This document shows positions 14,349 through 26,388 of a stretch of DNA of 34,159 nt, in pieces. The position numbers and the translations under genes are program-made. Numbering within the stretch: the stretch's first letter is position 1; each line of letters starts with the position of its first letter. The stretch lies in assembly GCA_029006755.1 (NCBI GenBank), contig JAQXGO010000102.1, positions 1-34,159 of the forward strand, read 5' to 3'. The notes below the pieces were generated by a model that saw nothing but the letters and a program-made list of their open reading frames with translations, made no database searches and was not told the DNA's origin. The DNA is from Clostridia bacterium. GTDB taxonomy: Bacteria; Bacillota; Clostridia; UMGS1883; UMGS1540.

Positions 14349-16442
14349 CTATCTAACTCCAAAGAGCAATTCCCCATATGTCGGGAACGGCCAGAAGCTT
14401 TCTGCCGTAATCATTTCCGCTTCATCGCAGGAAGCCCTCAATTCGCTCATCCTTGGCAGCACATTATCGCGAATTCTATATCCTTCATCAATAATGCTTT
14501 CACTATCTCCCAGCCGAACCAATTCCGCTGAAAGTGCTTTTTTGTATTCGTAAATCTGGTTTGCAAGTTTCGAAAGCTTTGCGACAATTTCTGTCTCATA
14601 GGTATCCTCTGCGGAGGAGAGCAATGCCTTCTTTTTGTTTGCGCCTTCCGCAAGATGTGCCGCATAGTTTTCAATCGCCGGAAGAATCTCTTTGTTAACC
14701 ATTTCTACCATGGTATTTGCTTCTATAACAACGGTCTTGCAGTAGTTCTCCAGTGTAATGTCACATCTGGATTTTAACTCTGCTTCGGAAAATACCTTGT
14801 GTGTCGTCAGCATGTCCACATTTTTCTTATCCAACAAATGCGGAAGTGCATCCGGCGTTGTACGGAGATTCATAAGTCCTCTCTTTTCGGTAGCCTCACG
14901 GATCCATTCATCATCATAGCCGTTACCGTTAAAGATAATTCTCTTATGGTCCTTAATCGTTTTGCGGATCATATTGTGCAGCTCTGTTTCAAAATCTTCT
15001 GCCTTTTCAAGTCTGTCTGCATAGATCTTAAGGCTTTCTGCAACCGCTGCATTCAGCATGATGTTTGCACATGCGATGCTGTTCGAAGAGCCCAGCATGC
15101 GAAATTCAAACTTATTGCCTGTGAAGGCAAAAGGCGATGTTCTGTTTCTATCGGTTGTATCCCGATTAAATTTAGGCAGCACATCCACGCCCAGCTTCAT
15201 TTGCGTCTTTTCTGCACCCGTGTATGGAGCATCGGTTTCTATCGCTTCAAGCACTGCATTCAGTTCATCTCCAAGGAACATAGAAACCACTGCCGGTGGC
15301 GCTTCATTTGCGCCCAGTCTATGATCGTTGCCCGCCGTTGCAACAGAAATACGCAAAAGATCCTGATAATCGTCAACCGCTTTAATGACGCTGCAGAGGA
15401 ATAGCAAGAACTGTGCATTCTCATATGGCGTTTCGCCGGGCGAAAGCAGGTTTACACCCTTATCAGTAGCCATTGACCAGTTATTATGTTTGCCGCTGCC
15501 GTTTACGCCGGCAAATGGTTTTTCATGCAGCAAGCAAACAAGGCCATGCCGTGCCGCGACTTTTTGCATAATTTCCATTGTTAACTGGTTGTGGTCAGTT
15601 GCAATATTGGTTGTCGTATAAATCGGTGCAAGTTCATGCTGGGCAGGTGCCACCTCATTATGTTGCGTCTTTGCAAGAATCCCAAGCTTCCAGAGTTCTT
15701 CATTTAGTTCTGTCATAAAGCTCTCTACGCTGGGCTTAATGACACCGAAATAGTGGTCATCCATTTCCTGTCCCTTTGGCGGCTTTGCACCAAAGAGTGT
15801 TCTGCCTGTATAAATCAAGTCCTTACGTTTTTCAAAAAGCTCTTTTGGCACAAGGAAATATTCCTGTTCAGGCCCTACTGAGGTGTGTACATACTTTGCT
15901 TCTGTCCCAAAAAGCTTCAAAATACGTAGCGCCTGCCGATTTAATGCTTCCATGGAACGGAGCAACGGAGTTTTCTTATCCAATGCCTCTCCGCCATATG
16001 AGCAAAAAGCAGTAGGAATGCAAAGCGTTTTTCCTTTTATGAATGAATAGGATGTCGGATCCCACGCGGTATATCCTCTTGCCTCAAATGTTGCACGAAG
16101 GCCGCCGGACGGGAACGAGGAAGCATCCGGTTCTCCCTTTATCAGTTCCTTACCGGAAAAATCCATGATCACCCTGCCGTCAGGAGAAGGACTAATAAAG
16201 CTGTCGTGCTTTTCAGCAGTTATGCCGGTAAGCGGCTGAAACCAATGCGTATAGTGCGTAGCACCATTTTCAACTGCCCACTCCTTCATTGCCTCTGCAA
16301 CTGCATTCGCAACAGACAAGTTCAACTCTGCACCTTCATCAATGGTCTTGCGCAGGGATTCATAAACCTTTGCAGAAAGCCTCGATTTCATTACCCGATC
16401 ATCAAAAACCAAACTGCCAAATAAATCTGTTACCATTTTCAT
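14349..16442 (-). CDS. glnA: Glutamine synthetase type III
   Basis: This 697-residue protein is a type III glutamine synthetase (GlnN), which joins glutamate and ammonia using ATP. The length, far above the roughly 450 residues of type I, and the GSIII-specific start region with LFGSLVF are diagnostic. Active-site segments include VGPEQEYFL near 210-220, [11 protein letters not shown] near 270 and FEFRMLGSS near 445. The frame extends to a TTG at 16448, but the ATG at 16442 has AAAGGAG 9 nt upstream, whereas the TTG lies only 3 nt from that site. Upstream lies its own probable promoter and a 19-bp perfect hairpin. Its product glutamine is the substrate of the five amidotransferases encoded downstream. 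Confidence 0.97.
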   Translation of the reverse strand: MKMVTDLFGSLVFDDRVMKSRLSAKVYESLRKTIDEGAELNLSVANAVAEAMKEWAVENGATHYTHWFQPLTGITAEKHDSFISPSPDGRVIMDFSGKELIKGEPDASSFPSGGLRATFEARGYTAWDPTSYSFIKGKTLCIPTAFCSYGGEALDKKTPLLRSMEALNRQALRILKLFGTEAKYVHTSVGPEQEYFLVPKELFEKRKDLIYTGRTLFGAKPPKGQEMDDHYFGVIKPSVESFMTELNEELWKLGILAKTQHNEVAPAQHELAPIYTTTNIATDHNQLTMEIMQKVAARHGLVCLLHEKPFAGVNGSGKHNNWSMATDKGVNLLSPGETPYENAQFLLFLCSVIKAVDDYQDLLRISVATAGNDHRLGANEAPPAVVSMFLGDELNAVLEAIETDAPYTGAEKTQMKLGVDVLPKFNRDTTDRNRTSPFAFTGNKFEFRMLGSSNSIACANIMLNAAVAESLKIYADRLEKAEDFETELHNMIRKTIKDHKRIIFNGNGYDDEWIREATEKRGLMNLRTTPDALPHLLDKKNVDMLTTHKVFSEAELKSRCDITLENYCKTVVIEANTMVEMVNKEILPAIENYAAHLAEGANKKKALLSSAEDTYETEIVAKLSKLANQIYEYKKALSAELVRLGDSESIIDEGYRIRDNVLPRMSELRASCDEAEMITAESFWPFPTYGELLFGVR

Positions 16443-16472
16443 AACCAAACTCTCCTTTCACTTTTAAACACA

Positions 16473-16517
16473 GACAAAGACGCCTTTAATGTATTTTGCA
16501 TTAAAGACGTCTTTGCC
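16473..16517 (-). promoter_or_regulatory. Leader palindrome upstream of glnA
   Basis: Read on the minus strand, a 19-nt arm beginning GGCAAAGACGTCTTTAATG and a 19-nt arm ending GCGTCTTTGTC pair along their full length (a few G-U pairs) around a seven-base loop, CAAAATA. The left arm also contains the perfect 12-bp palindrome AAAGACGTCTTT, and the right arm has the near copy AAAGGCGTCTTT, with centres 27 bp apart. It begins about 14 nt after a TATAAT box, so it would form the very 5' end of a glnA transcript. No long U-run follows, so it is not a simple terminator. The same arm occurs before gdhA. Confidence 0.85.
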
Positions 16518-16530
16518 TTATTTTTATTCT

Positions 16531-17953
<1,423 letters not shown>

Positions 17954-17964
17954 TTACAAAACAT

Positions 17965-17993
17965 ATTATACTACCTTAATTTCCATTTGTCAA
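17965..17993 (-). promoter_or_regulatory. Consensus promoter of the nitrogen cluster (gdhA)
   Basis: TTGACA (17988-17993) and TATAAT (17965-17970), both perfect sigma-A consensus, are separated by exactly 17 nt on the minus strand. The inferred transcript start is near 17958. It lies between the ribosomal operon terminator and gdhA, so it starts a new transcription unit. Confidence 0.92.
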
Positions 17994-18045
17994 CACTTTT
18001 TTTATTTTTTTAAATCTATTTTAGGATAACCATATTTACACAATG

Positions 18046-18083
18046 AAAAAGGCGCAGCAAAATATATATATTTGCCGCACCTT
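18046..18083 (-). terminator. Intrinsic terminator of the ribosomal operon
   Basis: About 20 nt after the rplQ stop, the minus strand has a stem GGTGCGGCAAA pairing with TTTGCTGCGCC (with G-U pairs), an AT-rich loop, then TTTTT. There is no matching T-run on the other strand, so it terminates minus-strand transcription. Confidence 0.88.
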
Positions 18084-18103
18084 CTGCATTGTTCTGCCAA
18101 GAA

Positions 18104-18436
18104 TTACACCAGTTCAATAATTGCCATAGGTGCAGCGTCTCCGCGCCTTACCCCAGCCTTAATAATTCTTGTATAACCGCCGTTTCTCTCAGCGTATTTC
18201 GGTGCAATCTCTGCAAAAAGCTTGTATGTCACGTCCTTCTTTGTTATGAAGCTCATGGCCTGTCTCTTTGCATGCAGTGTGTTCTGCTTACCTAAGGTAA
18301 TCATTTTTTCAACTAATGGACGTATTTCCTTTGCACGAGTCTCGGTTGTCATCATTTTACCATTTTCTAAAAATGCGGTCACCATACCTCTCAGCATTGC
18401 CATACGAGCATCAGTAGGTCTGCCTAATTTTCTCAT
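18104..18436 (-). CDS. rplQ: 50S ribosomal protein L17
   Basis: This 110-residue protein is bL17, a large-subunit protein near the exit-tunnel side. The N-terminus [18 protein letters not shown] matches the family core, lacking two or three residues found before RKLGR in many homologues. GGAG lies 9 nt before the ATG. It begins 29 nt after rpoA and closes the alpha part of the operon, directly before the terminator, the usual final position of this gene. Confidence 0.98.
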   Translation of the reverse strand: MRKLGRPTDARMAMLRGMVTAFLENGKMMTTETRAKEIRPLVEKMITLGKQNTLHAKRQAMSFITKKDVTYKLFAEIAPKYAERNGGYTRIIKAGVRRGDAAPMAIIELV

Positions 18437-18465
18437 TCTGAAACACTCCTTTCGCTAAATTTTTC

Positions 18466-19416
18466 TTAGTCCTCAACAGGAGCAAGCGTAAGGCCCAAAC
18501 TCAGCAGCTTGTTTATGACTTCTTCCAAAGACTTGCGGCCGAGGTTTCTGACATTCATCATATCCTCTTCCGTCTTCTGAATCAGATCTTCTACAATGTT
18601 AATGCCTGCACGCTTTAAGCAATTGTAGGAACGAACGGATAAATCCAGTTCCTCAATTGTCATTTCAAGCACTTTTTCCTTCTTTGTTTCTACAGTTTCA
18701 ACCATGATTTCAACATCTTTCGTGCCATCAGCAAGATCGATGAAGAGATTTAAGTGCTCATTAAATATCTTTGCACCCAAGCTAACTGCTTCGTTTGGTG
18801 TCATCGTTCCGTTTGTCCAAATTTCCAGCGTAAGCTTATCGTAATCTGTAACCTGGCCTACACGTGTATTTTCCACAAGGAAATTCACCTTCGGCACTGG
18901 CGTGTAAATGGAGTCTACCGGAATAAGGCCTATAACCGGTTGGCTAATGCGTTTATTCTTTTCAGCAGAAACATAGCCTCTGCCTTTATTGATGGTAATC
19001 TCCATATAAAGCTTTGCATCCTCATTTAAGGTTGCAATGTGTAAATCCGGATTAAAGATCTCGATATTCGCATCTGCTTTGATATCTTTTGCGCAGATTT
19101 CACAAGGTCCCTTCGCATCAATGTAGACTGTCTGCGGGCCGTCCCCATGCAGCTTAACGATCAGCTGTTTTATGTTTAAGACAATCTCTGTAACATCTTC
19201 TTTTACGCCGGGAATACTGGAAAACTCGTGGAGCACACCGTCAATCTTTATCGATGTAACAGCCGCACCTGGCAAAGAGGAAAGCATAATTCTACGCATA
19301 GAGTTTCCAAGGGTCGTACCATAACCTCTTTCCAGCGGTTCCAGTACAAATTTGCCATAGAATTTGTCTTCTGCAGATCCGATACACTCTACTCTCGGCT
19401 TTTCGATTTCTATCAT
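18466..19416 (-). CDS. rpoA: RNA polymerase alpha subunit
   Basis: This 316-residue protein is the alpha subunit that dimerises to nucleate RNA polymerase assembly. The N-terminal assembly domain includes the [18 protein letters not shown] motif at about 28-45. The C-terminal domain near 250-316 keeps the helix-hairpin-helix and the DNA-contacting arginine in [14 protein letters not shown], so UP-element and activator contacts should be intact. A strong AAGGGGG site precedes the ATG. It lies 47 nt after rpsD and 29 nt before rplQ. Confidence 0.99.
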   Translation of the reverse strand: MIEIEKPRVECIGSAEDKFYGKFVLEPLERGYGTTLGNSMRRIMLSSLPGAAVTSIKIDGVLHEFSSIPGVKEDVTEIVLNIKQLIVKLHGDGPQTVYIDAKGPCEICAKDIKADANIEIFNPDLHIATLNEDAKLYMEITINKGRGYVSAEKNKRISQPVIGLIPVDSIYTPVPKVNFLVENTRVGQVTDYDKLTLEIWTNGTMTPNEAVSLGAKIFNEHLNLFIDLADGTKDVEIMVETVETKKEKVLEMTIEELDLSVRSYNCLKRAGINIVEDLIQKTEEDMMNVRNLGRKSLEEVINKLLSLGLTLAPVED

Positions 19417-19463
19417 GATTATATACCCCCTTCTGAATTAAATGTAAACTGCGAGGGCTATGC

Positions 19464-20090
19464 TTATTTAGAGTACAACTCAACAATAAGCGTTTCCTGA
19501 ATTGGCAAATCAATATCTTCACGAGATGCTAGGGTTGTTACCTTTGCTACATGATTCTCACGGTCAAGTTCCAGCCACTTCGGAATTACCTTTGAAGCGG
19601 TATTTTCAAATACTGCCTTCATCTTAGGCATATCCTTGCTCTTTTCAGCCACTGCAATCACATCGCCCTCTTTTACGAGGAAGGACGGAATGTTAACTCT
19701 GCGGCCATTTACAGTAAAGTGACCATGTGTTACAAGCTGACGTGCTTCCGGACGAGAAAGAGCAAAACCAAGACGGTATACAACGTTATCTAATCTGCTT
19801 TCCAGAATCTGCAAAAGATTTTCGCCCGTTACACCGTGCTTTTTGCTTGCCATTTCATAATACTTGGCAAACTGGCTTTCCAGTACGCCGTAATATCTCT
19901 TTGCTTTCTGTTTTTCACGAAGCTGCAGACCATATTCAGACTGCTTTTTACGCCCTTGTCCATGCTGACCGGGTGCATAGCTTCTTCTGCCTACTGCACA
20001 CTTATCTGTGTAGCAACGATCGCCCTTTAAAAATAACTTAAGGCCTTCTCTGCGGCACAGTCTGCAAACAGAACCTGTATATCTAGCCAT
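19464..20090 (-). CDS. rpsD: 30S ribosomal protein S4 (zinc-binding form)
   Basis: This 208-residue uS4 binds 16S rRNA early in 30S assembly and, in several bacteria, represses its own operon. It has the four-cysteine N-terminal zinc cluster at C9, C12, C26 and C31, followed by the S4 RNA-binding domain near 97-160 ([13 protein letters not shown]). In Bacillus rpsD is autonomous and lacks this zinc knuckle, whereas here it sits in the alpha operon between rpsK and rpoA, as in many Clostridia. It begins 17 nt after rpsK. Confidence 0.98.
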   Translation of the reverse strand: MARYTGSVCRLCRREGLKLFLKGDRCYTDKCAVGRRSYAPGQHGQGRKKQSEYGLQLREKQKAKRYYGVLESQFAKYYEMASKKHGVTGENLLQILESRLDNVVYRLGFALSRPEARQLVTHGHFTVNGRRVNIPSFLVKEGDVIAVAEKSKDMPKMKAVFENTASKVIPKWLELDRENHVAKVTTLASREDIDLPIQETLIVELYSK

Positions 20091-20107
20091 AGTATTTCAC
20101 CTCCAAA

Positions 20108-20506
20108 TCAAACTCTTCTACGCTTCGGCGGACGGCATCCGTTATGGGGAATGGGTGTTACGTCCTTAATCATGCTGACCTCAAGGCCTGCTGCCTGCAA
20201 AGCACGAATTGCTGCTTCGCGACCGGCACCCGGACCTTTCACGTATACTTCTACGCTCTTCAGGCCATGCTCCATAGCAGCTTTTGCAGCGGTTTCTGCT
20301 GCTGTCTGTGCTGCAAAGGGCGTGCTCTTTCTGGAACCGCGGAAGCCCAAACCACCGGCGCTTGCCCAAGAAAGAGCGTTTCCGGCTGTGTCTGTGATGG
20401 TAACAATTGTATTGTTAAAGGAAGAACGAATGTGTGCAGCGCCGCGCTCAATATTTTTGCGTTCACGCTTTTTTCTGGTCGTTCTCTTTATAGCTGTTTT
20501 CGCCAT
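20108..20506 (-). CDS. rpsK: 30S ribosomal protein S11
   Basis: This 132-residue uS11 is a platform protein that contacts the mRNA exit region. The basic N-terminal tail is followed by [15 protein letters not shown] and the C-terminal motif [15 protein letters not shown], both family hallmarks. It begins 13 nt after rpsM, in the standard rpsM-rpsK-rpsD-rpoA order. Confidence 0.99.
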   Translation of the reverse strand: MAKTAIKRTTRKKRERKNIERGAAHIRSSFNNTIVTITDTAGNALSWASAGGLGFRGSRKSTPFAAQTAAETAAKAAMEHGLKSVEVYVKGPGAGREAAIRALQAAGLEVSMIKDVTPIPHNGCRPPKRRRV

Positions 20507-20519
20507 TTGACCCTACCTC

Positions 20520-20888
20520 CTACTTCTTCTTGTTTGCGATCGTGCGCTTCGGTCCTTTTCTTGTGCGCGCGTTTGTCTTTGTTCTCTGTCCGCGAACAGG
20601 CAGACCTTTTCTATGTCTTGTACCACGATAGCATCCGATTTCCACCAAACGCTTGATGTCCAGAGCTACGCTACGGCGAAGGTCGCCTTCCACCTTATAA
20701 TTTTTATCGATTAGGTCTCTGAGCTTAATGACCTCTTCTTCTGTCAAATCCTTGACGCGAGTATCAGGATTAATCCCTGTCTCTTCAAGAATCTTATTTG
20801 CACTGGTTCTGCCTATACCGAAAATATATGTGAGCCCGATTTCTACTCTCTTCTCTCTCGGCAGGTCAACACCGGCTATTCTGGCCAT
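20520..20888 (-). CDS. rpsM: 30S ribosomal protein S13
   Basis: This 122-residue uS13 sits in the 30S head and forms intersubunit bridges. The start [21 protein letters not shown], a helix-two-turn-helix region, and the basic tail with [14 protein letters not shown] are typical. It starts 18 nt after rpmJ. Confidence 0.99.
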   Translation of the reverse strand: MARIAGVDLPREKRVEIGLTYIFGIGRTSANKILEETGINPDTRVKDLTEEEVIKLRDLIDKNYKVEGDLRRSVALDIKRLVEIGCYRGTRHRKGLPVRGQRTKTNARTRKGPKRTIANKKK

Positions 20889-20906
20889 ACTTACACCTCC
20901 TCTTAA

Positions 20907-21241
<335 letters not shown>

Positions 21242-21255
<14 letters not shown>

Positions 21256-21550
21256 GTTTGCAACCTCCTTCAAAGCTCGACTGATTGATTTCTTCGTGAT
21301 ACGCCGCAATAACCTTTCTGACTTCAGAATTGGTAAGGCGTTCACCCAGTGCAATTTTTTTCTTAAGAGCCTCCGCCTTGTAGCCGACGGATTGAATATG
21401 TTTTTGCTTTTTCTTTTTTGGCTTGTCGCACTTTCGTACCTTCCCATCAACCAAATAGCAAAACATGCCCTCAAGACCTACAACCACAAACACTCTGTCT
21501 TTATCTCTGCCGGCAATCGAATACACCAAACTGCCTGCGTCAATATCCAA
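21242..21550 (-). CDS. KOW-domain, L14e-like RNA-binding protein
   Basis: This 102-residue basic protein starts [18 protein letters not shown]-like (TTG read as Met), resembling the KOW motif of L14e/L6e/L27e-type proteins, with a lysine-rich centre ([11 protein letters not shown]). Genes of this kind are commonly found between map and infA in Clostridia, but their role is not firmly known; a ribosome or RNA-binding role is inferred from the domain and place. The TTG at 21550 has AGAGGTG 7 nt upstream. It starts 6 nt after map and overlaps infA by 14 nt. Confidence 0.85.
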
Positions 21551-21556
21551 AATAAA

Positions 21557-22321
21557 TCACCTCTGCAATTTCCTGGGACTGATTGTCAGAATCTCAGCCT
21601 CATTATCGGTTATGGCCACAGTGTTTTCATAATGCGCTGCCCATCTGCCATCGCATGTTTTGACTGTCCAACCGTCCTCCAATTGCTTAACCTTTGGCGA
21701 ACCGGCCGTAATCATTGGTTCAATAGCAATTGTCATCCCTCTTCGCAATCGAATGCCGCGACCGGCCTCCCCATAATTGGGTACATCCGGATCTTCATGC
21801 AGAGATTTTCCAATGCCATGCCCAACGAGTTCACGAACCACACCGTATCCATTTCCCTCTGCCTTTTTCTGCACTGCTGCTGAAATATCCCCAATCCGGT
21901 TTCCGTCAACAGCAAATTTTAAAGCATCAAAGAAGCATTCTTCTGCTGTATCTATCAGCTTCTGTGCTTCCGGGGAAATCTTCCCTACGGGAAAGGTCCT
22001 CGCAGCGTCCCCATGAAATCCGTCTAATAAAACACCAATATCTATACTAATAATATCGCCTTCGTATAAAACCGTGCAATCCGGGATCCCATGAACGACA
22101 ACTTCATTTAAAGATGTGCAAATGGATTTGGGATAGCCCCTATAATTTTTAAAGGATGCTTTTCCACCGTGCTTGTGAATAAAACGCTCTGCCATGCTGT
22201 CTAACTCCAGAGTTGTAATTCCAGGCTTTATATTTCTGCCCAGAAACATAAGCGTTGCTTCCGTCAGTCTGCCTGCATGCCGCATGGCCTCAAGCTCATG
22301 ACTGTCCTTAACCCAAATCAT
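21557..22321 (-). CDS. map: Methionine aminopeptidase, type I
   Basis: This 254-residue enzyme removes N-terminal methionine from nascent proteins. The metal site is visible: the two Asp in IDIGVLLDGFHGDAA, His in GHGIGKSLHE, Glu in AIEPMI and Glu in HYENTVAI. There is no N-terminal zinc extension, so it is the simple MetAP-Ia form. Its ATG overlaps the adk TAA by one base (TAATG) with a GAGGTGG site before it, suggesting coupled translation. It would process products of this same operon, such as the S4 and S11 N-termini. Confidence 0.98.
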   Translation of the reverse strand: MIWVKDSHELEAMRHAGRLTEATLMFLGRNIKPGITTLELDSMAERFIHKHGGKASFKNYRGYPKSICTSLNEVVVHGIPDCTVLYEGDIISIDIGVLLDGFHGDAARTFPVGKISPEAQKLIDTAEECFFDALKFAVDGNRIGDISAAVQKKAEGNGYGVVRELVGHGIGKSLHEDPDVPNYGEAGRGIRLRRGMTIAIEPMITAGSPKVKQLEDGWTVKTCDGRWAAHYENTVAITDNEAEILTISPRKLQR

Positions 22322-22956
22322 TATTCCACCTCGAGTGCAGCCTGCACTGCGGCTGCGGTCTCCTCTACACCGCCTTCGCTCAGGATATTAATGAGCTTGC
22401 CTGCTTTCTCATAGTAAGCAATCAGGGGTTCTGTTTGCTCATGATACACAGCTAAACGCTTTAAAATGGTTTCCTCCGCATCATCCGGACGGATGGAAAG
22501 CGTTTCTCCGCACGCGTCGCACACACCTTTTTTTGCGGGCGGGTTGAACGTTTCATGATACGTGGCACCACAAGTCGCGCAGACTCTTCTGCCGCCTAAA
22601 CGCTTAACAATCTCATCATCACCAACAGCGATATTTAAAACCGTGTAGGGTTCTATCTGCATTTCGTCCAGCTTCTGTGCCTGCGGAATTGTACGCGGAA
22701 TACCATCTAAAATAAATCCTTTTGCACAATCCGGCTTACTTAAGCGACTTTCAACAATCGACATAATAATGCTATCAGGCACAAGCTGTCCTTCGTCAAT
22801 ATACTTTTTTGTCTGCTTCCCCAGCTCGCTTCCATCCCGAATCTCTGCACGAATCATCGCGCCAGTAGAAATTGTCGGAATATTATAACGTGCTGCCAAG
22901 CGCTCGGCCTGGGTGCCTTTACCGGCACCCGGAGGCCCTAATAAAATAATTCTCAT
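22321..22956 (-). CDS. adk: Adenylate kinase (zinc LID)
   Basis: This 211-residue enzyme equilibrates ATP and AMP with two ADP. The P-loop GPPGAGKGT lies at 7-15. The LID carries C126, C129, C146 and C149, the zinc-binding type usual in Gram-positives. The start is the ATG at 22956, which gives the canonical MRIILLGPPGAG; a GTG at 22971 in frame is also possible. Neither has a strong ribosome binding site, unlike nearly every other gene here. It follows secY by 24 nt. Confidence 0.97.
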   Translation of the reverse strand: MRIILLGPPGAGKGTQAERLAARYNIPTISTGAMIRAEIRDGSELGKQTKKYIDEGQLVPDSIIMSIVESRLSKPDCAKGFILDGIPRTIPQAQKLDEMQIEPYTVLNIAVGDDEIVKRLGGRRVCATCGATYHETFNPPAKKGVCDACGETLSIRPDDAEETILKRLAVYHEQTEPLIAYYEKAGKLINILSEGGVEETAAAVQAALEVE

Positions 22957-22980
22957 TCTATCATCACACACTTTCTGCGC

Positions 22981-24267
22981 TTACTCTAAGAATCCTTTGT
23001 AATGACGCATAAGCATCTGAGATTCCAACTGCTTTACTGTTTCCAGTGCAACACCAACTACGATGAGAAGCGATGTACCTCCAATGCTGATGGAAGAAAG
23101 CTTCGAGTCAATGAGAGCAAGGATGATCGGCAGTATAGCAATTATTCCTAAGAAAAATGCACCAACCAAAGTAATTCTTGACAAAACCTTCGCAATAAAA
23201 TCACTTGTGGGCTTGCCGGGACGAATACCCGGAATAAAACCACCATTTTTCTTCATGTTATTTGCTACTTCAATCGGATTAAAGGTAATCGCAGTATAAA
23301 AGTAGGTAAATGCAACAATCAGAATAAAGTAAATTAATGCATACCAGACATTGTCTTGCCTAAAGAAACGCAAAATCCAACCGGCAAAGCCACTTGTTGC
23401 ATTCGGACTTACCAAAGACACGATTGTGCTTGGGAAAGCCAAAAGGCTCATGGCAAAGATAATTGGAATAACGCCAGCCATTGTCACCTTAATCGGAATA
23501 TGCGTAGACTGACCGCCGTACATTTTCCGACCGACAACGCGCTTTGCATACTGTACAGGAATTCTTCTTTCGCCCTCATTGAAGAGAACCACAAAGGCTA
23601 TCACCAAAATTGCAAAAGCGAGAATCAGGATAATCGCAAGGTAATTCTTGGAATCTCCTCCTGTAAATGTCTTCCAAACGGAAACGGCCATAGAAGGAAT
23701 ACGAGAAACGATACCGGCAAAAATCAGCATAGAAATGCCATTGCCAATCCCTTTTTCTGTAATCTCTTCACCCAGCCACATAAGGAAGGCGGTACCGGCC
23801 GTAAAGCTGAGTGTAATGACAAAGAAGGTAAATACACCGGGCTGCATAACTGCATTTGCGCTTTTAAGCCCAATATAAAGACCCGTTGCCTGAATAAATG
23901 CGAGTGCAACAGACAAGTATCTTGTAATTTTGCTGATTTTCTTTCTGCCCTCTTCTCCTTCTTTGCTCAACCGCTCCAGCGCAGGAATTGCAACTGTTAA
24001 GAGCTGAATAATAATGGAGGAGTTAATGTACGGGGAAATACTCATTGCAAAAATAGTCGCTTGACTAAATGCACCACCAGAGAACATATCCATAATATTA
24101 AATATGGTGTTGCCCCCTGTTTTTACCCATTCACTCAGTACGGAGCTGTCCAGCCACGGTACCGGTATAACGGAACCAAAACGAAAAACTACCAGAAGTA
24201 ATAACGTGTAAAGCATTTTCTTGCGTAGCTCAGGAATGCCCCAAGCATTCTTCAGAATCTTAAACAC
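22981..24267 (-). CDS. secY: Preprotein translocase channel subunit SecY
   Basis: This 428-residue membrane protein forms the Sec channel. It has ten predicted hydrophobic segments, an N-terminal amphipathic region, and a plug region with SGGAFSQATIFA near 65-75. The C-terminal cytosolic tail ends with SQMLMRHYKGFLE. The start is a GTG directly abutting the rplO stop codon, with an AGGTG site overlapping the end of rplO. Position between rplO and adk is standard. Confidence 0.98.
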   Translation of the reverse strand: MFKILKNAWGIPELRKKMLYTLLLLVVFRFGSVIPVPWLDSSVLSEWVKTGGNTIFNIMDMFSGGAFSQATIFAMSISPYINSSIIIQLLTVAIPALERLSKEGEEGRKKISKITRYLSVALAFIQATGLYIGLKSANAVMQPGVFTFFVITLSFTAGTAFLMWLGEEITEKGIGNGISMLIFAGIVSRIPSMAVSVWKTFTGGDSKNYLAIILILAFAILVIAFVVLFNEGERRIPVQYAKRVVGRKMYGGQSTHIPIKVTMAGVIPIIFAMSLLAFPSTIVSLVSPNATSGFAGWILRFFRQDNVWYALIYFILIVAFTYFYTAITFNPIEVANNMKKNGGFIPGIRPGKPTSDFIAKVLSRITLVGAFFLGIIAILPIILALIDSKLSSISIGGTSLLIVVGVALETVKQLESQMLMRHYKGFLE

Positions 24268-24708
24268 TTATATCACCTCTGCCTTTCCACCTGCCGCTTG
24301 GATTTTTTCTGCAGCTGTTTTAGAGAATCTGGCAGCTTTTACGGTAAGTTTTTTTGTAAGATCTCCGCGACCCAGGATTACAACACCATCAAGCACCTTG
24401 CTGATAATGCCCTTCTCACATAATGCTTCTGCTGTAACCTCTGCGCCGTTTTCAAACTTTTCCAAAGCAGAAACGTTTATGGATACATATTCTTTTGCAA
24501 ATATGTTGGTAAAGCCTCTCTTCGGCAAACGTCTGTATAAAGGCATCTGACCGCCTTCAAAGCCAGGACGTACACCACCGCCAGAACGGGCATTTTGCCC
24601 TTTATGGCCTCTACCTGCTGTTTTACCATTACCGGTACCGGCACCTCTTCCCTTGCGCTTTGCAACGGTTTTGCTGCCCGGTGCGGGACTAAGCTCATAC
24701 AGCTTCAT
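24268..24708 (-). CDS. rplO: 50S ribosomal protein L15
   Basis: This 146-residue uL15 is a late-assembling large-subunit protein. The glycine- and arginine-rich N-terminal half ([21 protein letters not shown]) threads into rRNA, and the C-terminal globular domain follows. It begins 21 nt after rpmD and ends where secY starts. Confidence 0.99.
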   Translation of the reverse strand: MKLYELSPAPGSKTVAKRKGRGAGTGNGKTAGRGHKGQNARSGGGVRPGFEGGQMPLYRRLPKRGFTNIFAKEYVSINVSALEKFENGAEVTAEALCEKGIISKVLDGVVILGRGDLTKKLTVKAARFSKTAAEKIQAAGGKAEVI

Positions 24709-24729
24709 AATGCAAACACCTCCTTCAAA

Positions 24730-24909
24730 TTAAGCTTCTTCTACCGTCAGTAAATGAGAAACCTTGTTTATCATGCCTCTGATCTGAGGCGTATCCGTAT
24801 GCTCTTTCACATCACGGATTTTCTTTAATCCAAGTGCTTCCACTGTTGCAATCTGATCCTTCTTGCAACCAATCACACTTTTCTTTAATGTAACCTTGAG
24901 TTTAGCCAA
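24730..24909 (-). CDS. rpmD: 50S ribosomal protein L30
   Basis: Direct translation between rpsE and rplO gives a 59-residue uL30: [18 protein letters not shown] at the start, a central [12 protein letters not shown] and LLTVEEA at the end. The start is a TTG at 24909 with GGAGG 7 nt upstream; no ATG suits. The L30 core is complete in the short bacterial form. Confidence 0.97.
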   Translation of the reverse strand: MAKLKVTLKKSVIGCKKDQIATVEALGLKKIRDVKEHTDTPQIRGMINKVSHLLTVEEA

Positions 24910-24926
24910 TGTAAACCCTCCTTTAC

Positions 24927-25424
24927 TTACAGTTCTTCAATGGTTTTGCCACGCAGACGAGCAACATCTGCAGCAAATTTCATGTTTTTGAGCCCCGCGA
25001 TTGTTGCATCAACAACATTTTTTGCATTGTTGCTGCGAAGAGACTTTGTACGAACATTTTTAACACCTGCAAGCTCCATAACCGCACGAACCGGTCCGCC
25101 TGCAATAACGCCGGTACCTTCAACAGCCGGTTTAATCAAAACGCGGCCAGCACCAAATTCGCCAATAATTTCATGGGGAACCGTGCCGTCTACGAGAGGC
25201 ACAGAAACCATGTTCTTCTTTGCATCCTCAATTCCCTTGCGGATAGCATCCGGAATTTCAGCAGCTTTACCAAGACCACTACCTACATGTCCGTTCTCGT
25301 CACCGACAACAACCAGTGCTGTAAATCGAAAGTTTCTACCGCCCTTTACAACCTTTGCAACACGATTCAGGCAAACAACTTTTTCTTTAATATCTAATTC
25401 TGTGGGATCAATTCTATCTGCCAT
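24927..25424 (-). CDS. rpsE: 30S ribosomal protein S5
   Basis: This 165-residue uS5 acts in mRNA entry and decoding fidelity. The N-terminal double-stranded-RNA-binding-like domain includes [20 protein letters not shown], and the C-terminal part has [17 protein letters not shown]. The frame extends 31 codons upstream into rplR, but the ATG at 25424 has GAGGAGGGA at good spacing and gives the family-like start [11 protein letters not shown]. It begins 13 nt after rplR. Confidence 0.98.
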   Translation of the reverse strand: MADRIDPTELDIKEKVVCLNRVAKVVKGGRNFRFTALVVVGDENGHVGSGLGKAAEIPDAIRKGIEDAKKNMVSVPLVDGTVPHEIIGEFGAGRVLIKPAVEGTGVIAGGPVRAVMELAGVKNVRTKSLRSNNAKNVVDATIAGLKNMKFAADVARLRGKTIEEL

Positions 25425-25437
25425 ACTATCCCTCCTC

Positions 25438-25797
25438 TTAAAATTCCAGTCCGCCTTCGCGAGCACCTTCAGCCAGTGCTGCGACACGTCCATGATAAAT
25501 ATAACCGCCACGGTCAAAAACGACCGCCTTAATTCCTTTTTCTACTGCATGCTTTGCAACAAGCTTGCCAACTTCACGTGCAGCATCTACGTTGCCGCCG
25601 TAGCCCTCAAATTCCTTATCCAGTGAGGAGGCTGCGGCCAGTGTTACGCCCTTCTCGTCATCGATTATCTGGGCGTAAATATGATTAAGGCTTCTGAAAA
25701 CGTTTAAACGCGGACGCTGTGCCGTACCAACAATGTGACGGCGCATACGGCTATGGCGCTTTACTCTTGCCTTATTGCTGGATGCTTTGTTAATCAT
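25438..25797 (-). CDS. rplR: 50S ribosomal protein L18
   Basis: This 119-residue uL18 binds 5S rRNA together with L5 in the central protuberance. The basic arginine-rich N-terminus ([13 protein letters not shown]) and the core [18 protein letters not shown] are typical. It begins 17 nt after rplF. Confidence 0.99.
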   Translation of the reverse strand: MINKASSNKARVKRHSRMRRHIVGTAQRPRLNVFRSLNHIYAQIIDDEKGVTLAAASSLDKEFEGYGGNVDAAREVGKLVAKHAVEKGIKAVVFDRGGYIYHGRVAALAEGAREGGLEF

Positions 25798-25814
25798 CTT
25801 ATACCGCTCCTCTC

Positions 25815-26363
25815 TTAACCTTTGGCTTTACCGGCCTTACCCTCCTTGCGGCGGATATGCTCAGTAGCATACTTAATACCCTTGCCCTTATACGGCTCCG
25901 GCAATCTCTTTTCTCGAATGTTTGCAGCAATATGACCTACCAGCTGCTTATCTGCGCCGCGAACAATTACTTTGTTCGGTGTAGGCACTTCAATTTCAAT
26001 ACCATCTACCGGGTCCATTTCAACAGGATGGGAATAACCAAGGTTTAAAACGAGTTTCTTCCCCTGCATCTGTGCTCTGTAACCAACACCGTTGATTTCA
26101 AGTTCCTTCTGAAAACCCTCTGTTACGCCTGTTACCATATTCGCGAGAAGTGAACGCGTAAGGCCATGTAATGCCTTATGCTTCTTCTGCTCCGAAGGAC
26201 GAATGATGCTGATTACGCCATCATTCATTTCAATCTTCATTTCAGGATGTAACGCCTGCGTAAGCGTTCCTTTCGGACCCTTTACTGTAACCTCGTTGTC
26301 AGCACCGACCTTAACGTCTACTCCCTGAGGTACAGTAATAGGCATTCTCCCTATTCTTGACAT
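25815..26363 (-). CDS. rplF: 50S ribosomal protein L6
   Basis: This 182-residue uL6 lies near the GTPase centre and is needed for late 50S assembly. It shows two tandem L6 domains and the C-terminal signature [11 protein letters not shown]. The start [17 protein letters not shown] is canonical. It begins 25 nt after rpsH. Confidence 0.99.
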   Translation of the reverse strand: MSRIGRMPITVPQGVDVKVGADNEVTVKGPKGTLTQALHPEMKIEMNDGVISIIRPSEQKKHKALHGLTRSLLANMVTGVTEGFQKELEINGVGYRAQMQGKKLVLNLGYSHPVEMDPVDGIEIEVPTPNKVIVRGADKQLVGHIAANIREKRLPEPYKGKGIKYATEHIRRKEGKAGKAKG

Positions 26364-26388
26364 TGCGTTTCACCACCATTTCTTTAAT

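Noticed and set aside
14799-15404. Plus-strand frame of 201 codons antisense to glnA
   Set aside because: It lies entirely under GSIII, is rich in Cys and His from reverse-strand codon use, and has no family resemblance.
16473-16517. The glnA hairpin as an intrinsic terminator for gdhA
   Set aside because: The stem is long and strong but only short, interrupted T-runs follow on the minus strand, and it lies after a TATAAT box in the same position as the gdhA leader palindrome.
25425-25517. Longer N-terminus of rpsE
   Set aside because: The extension is rplR sequence read in another frame, and it covers the AGGAGG site of the true start.
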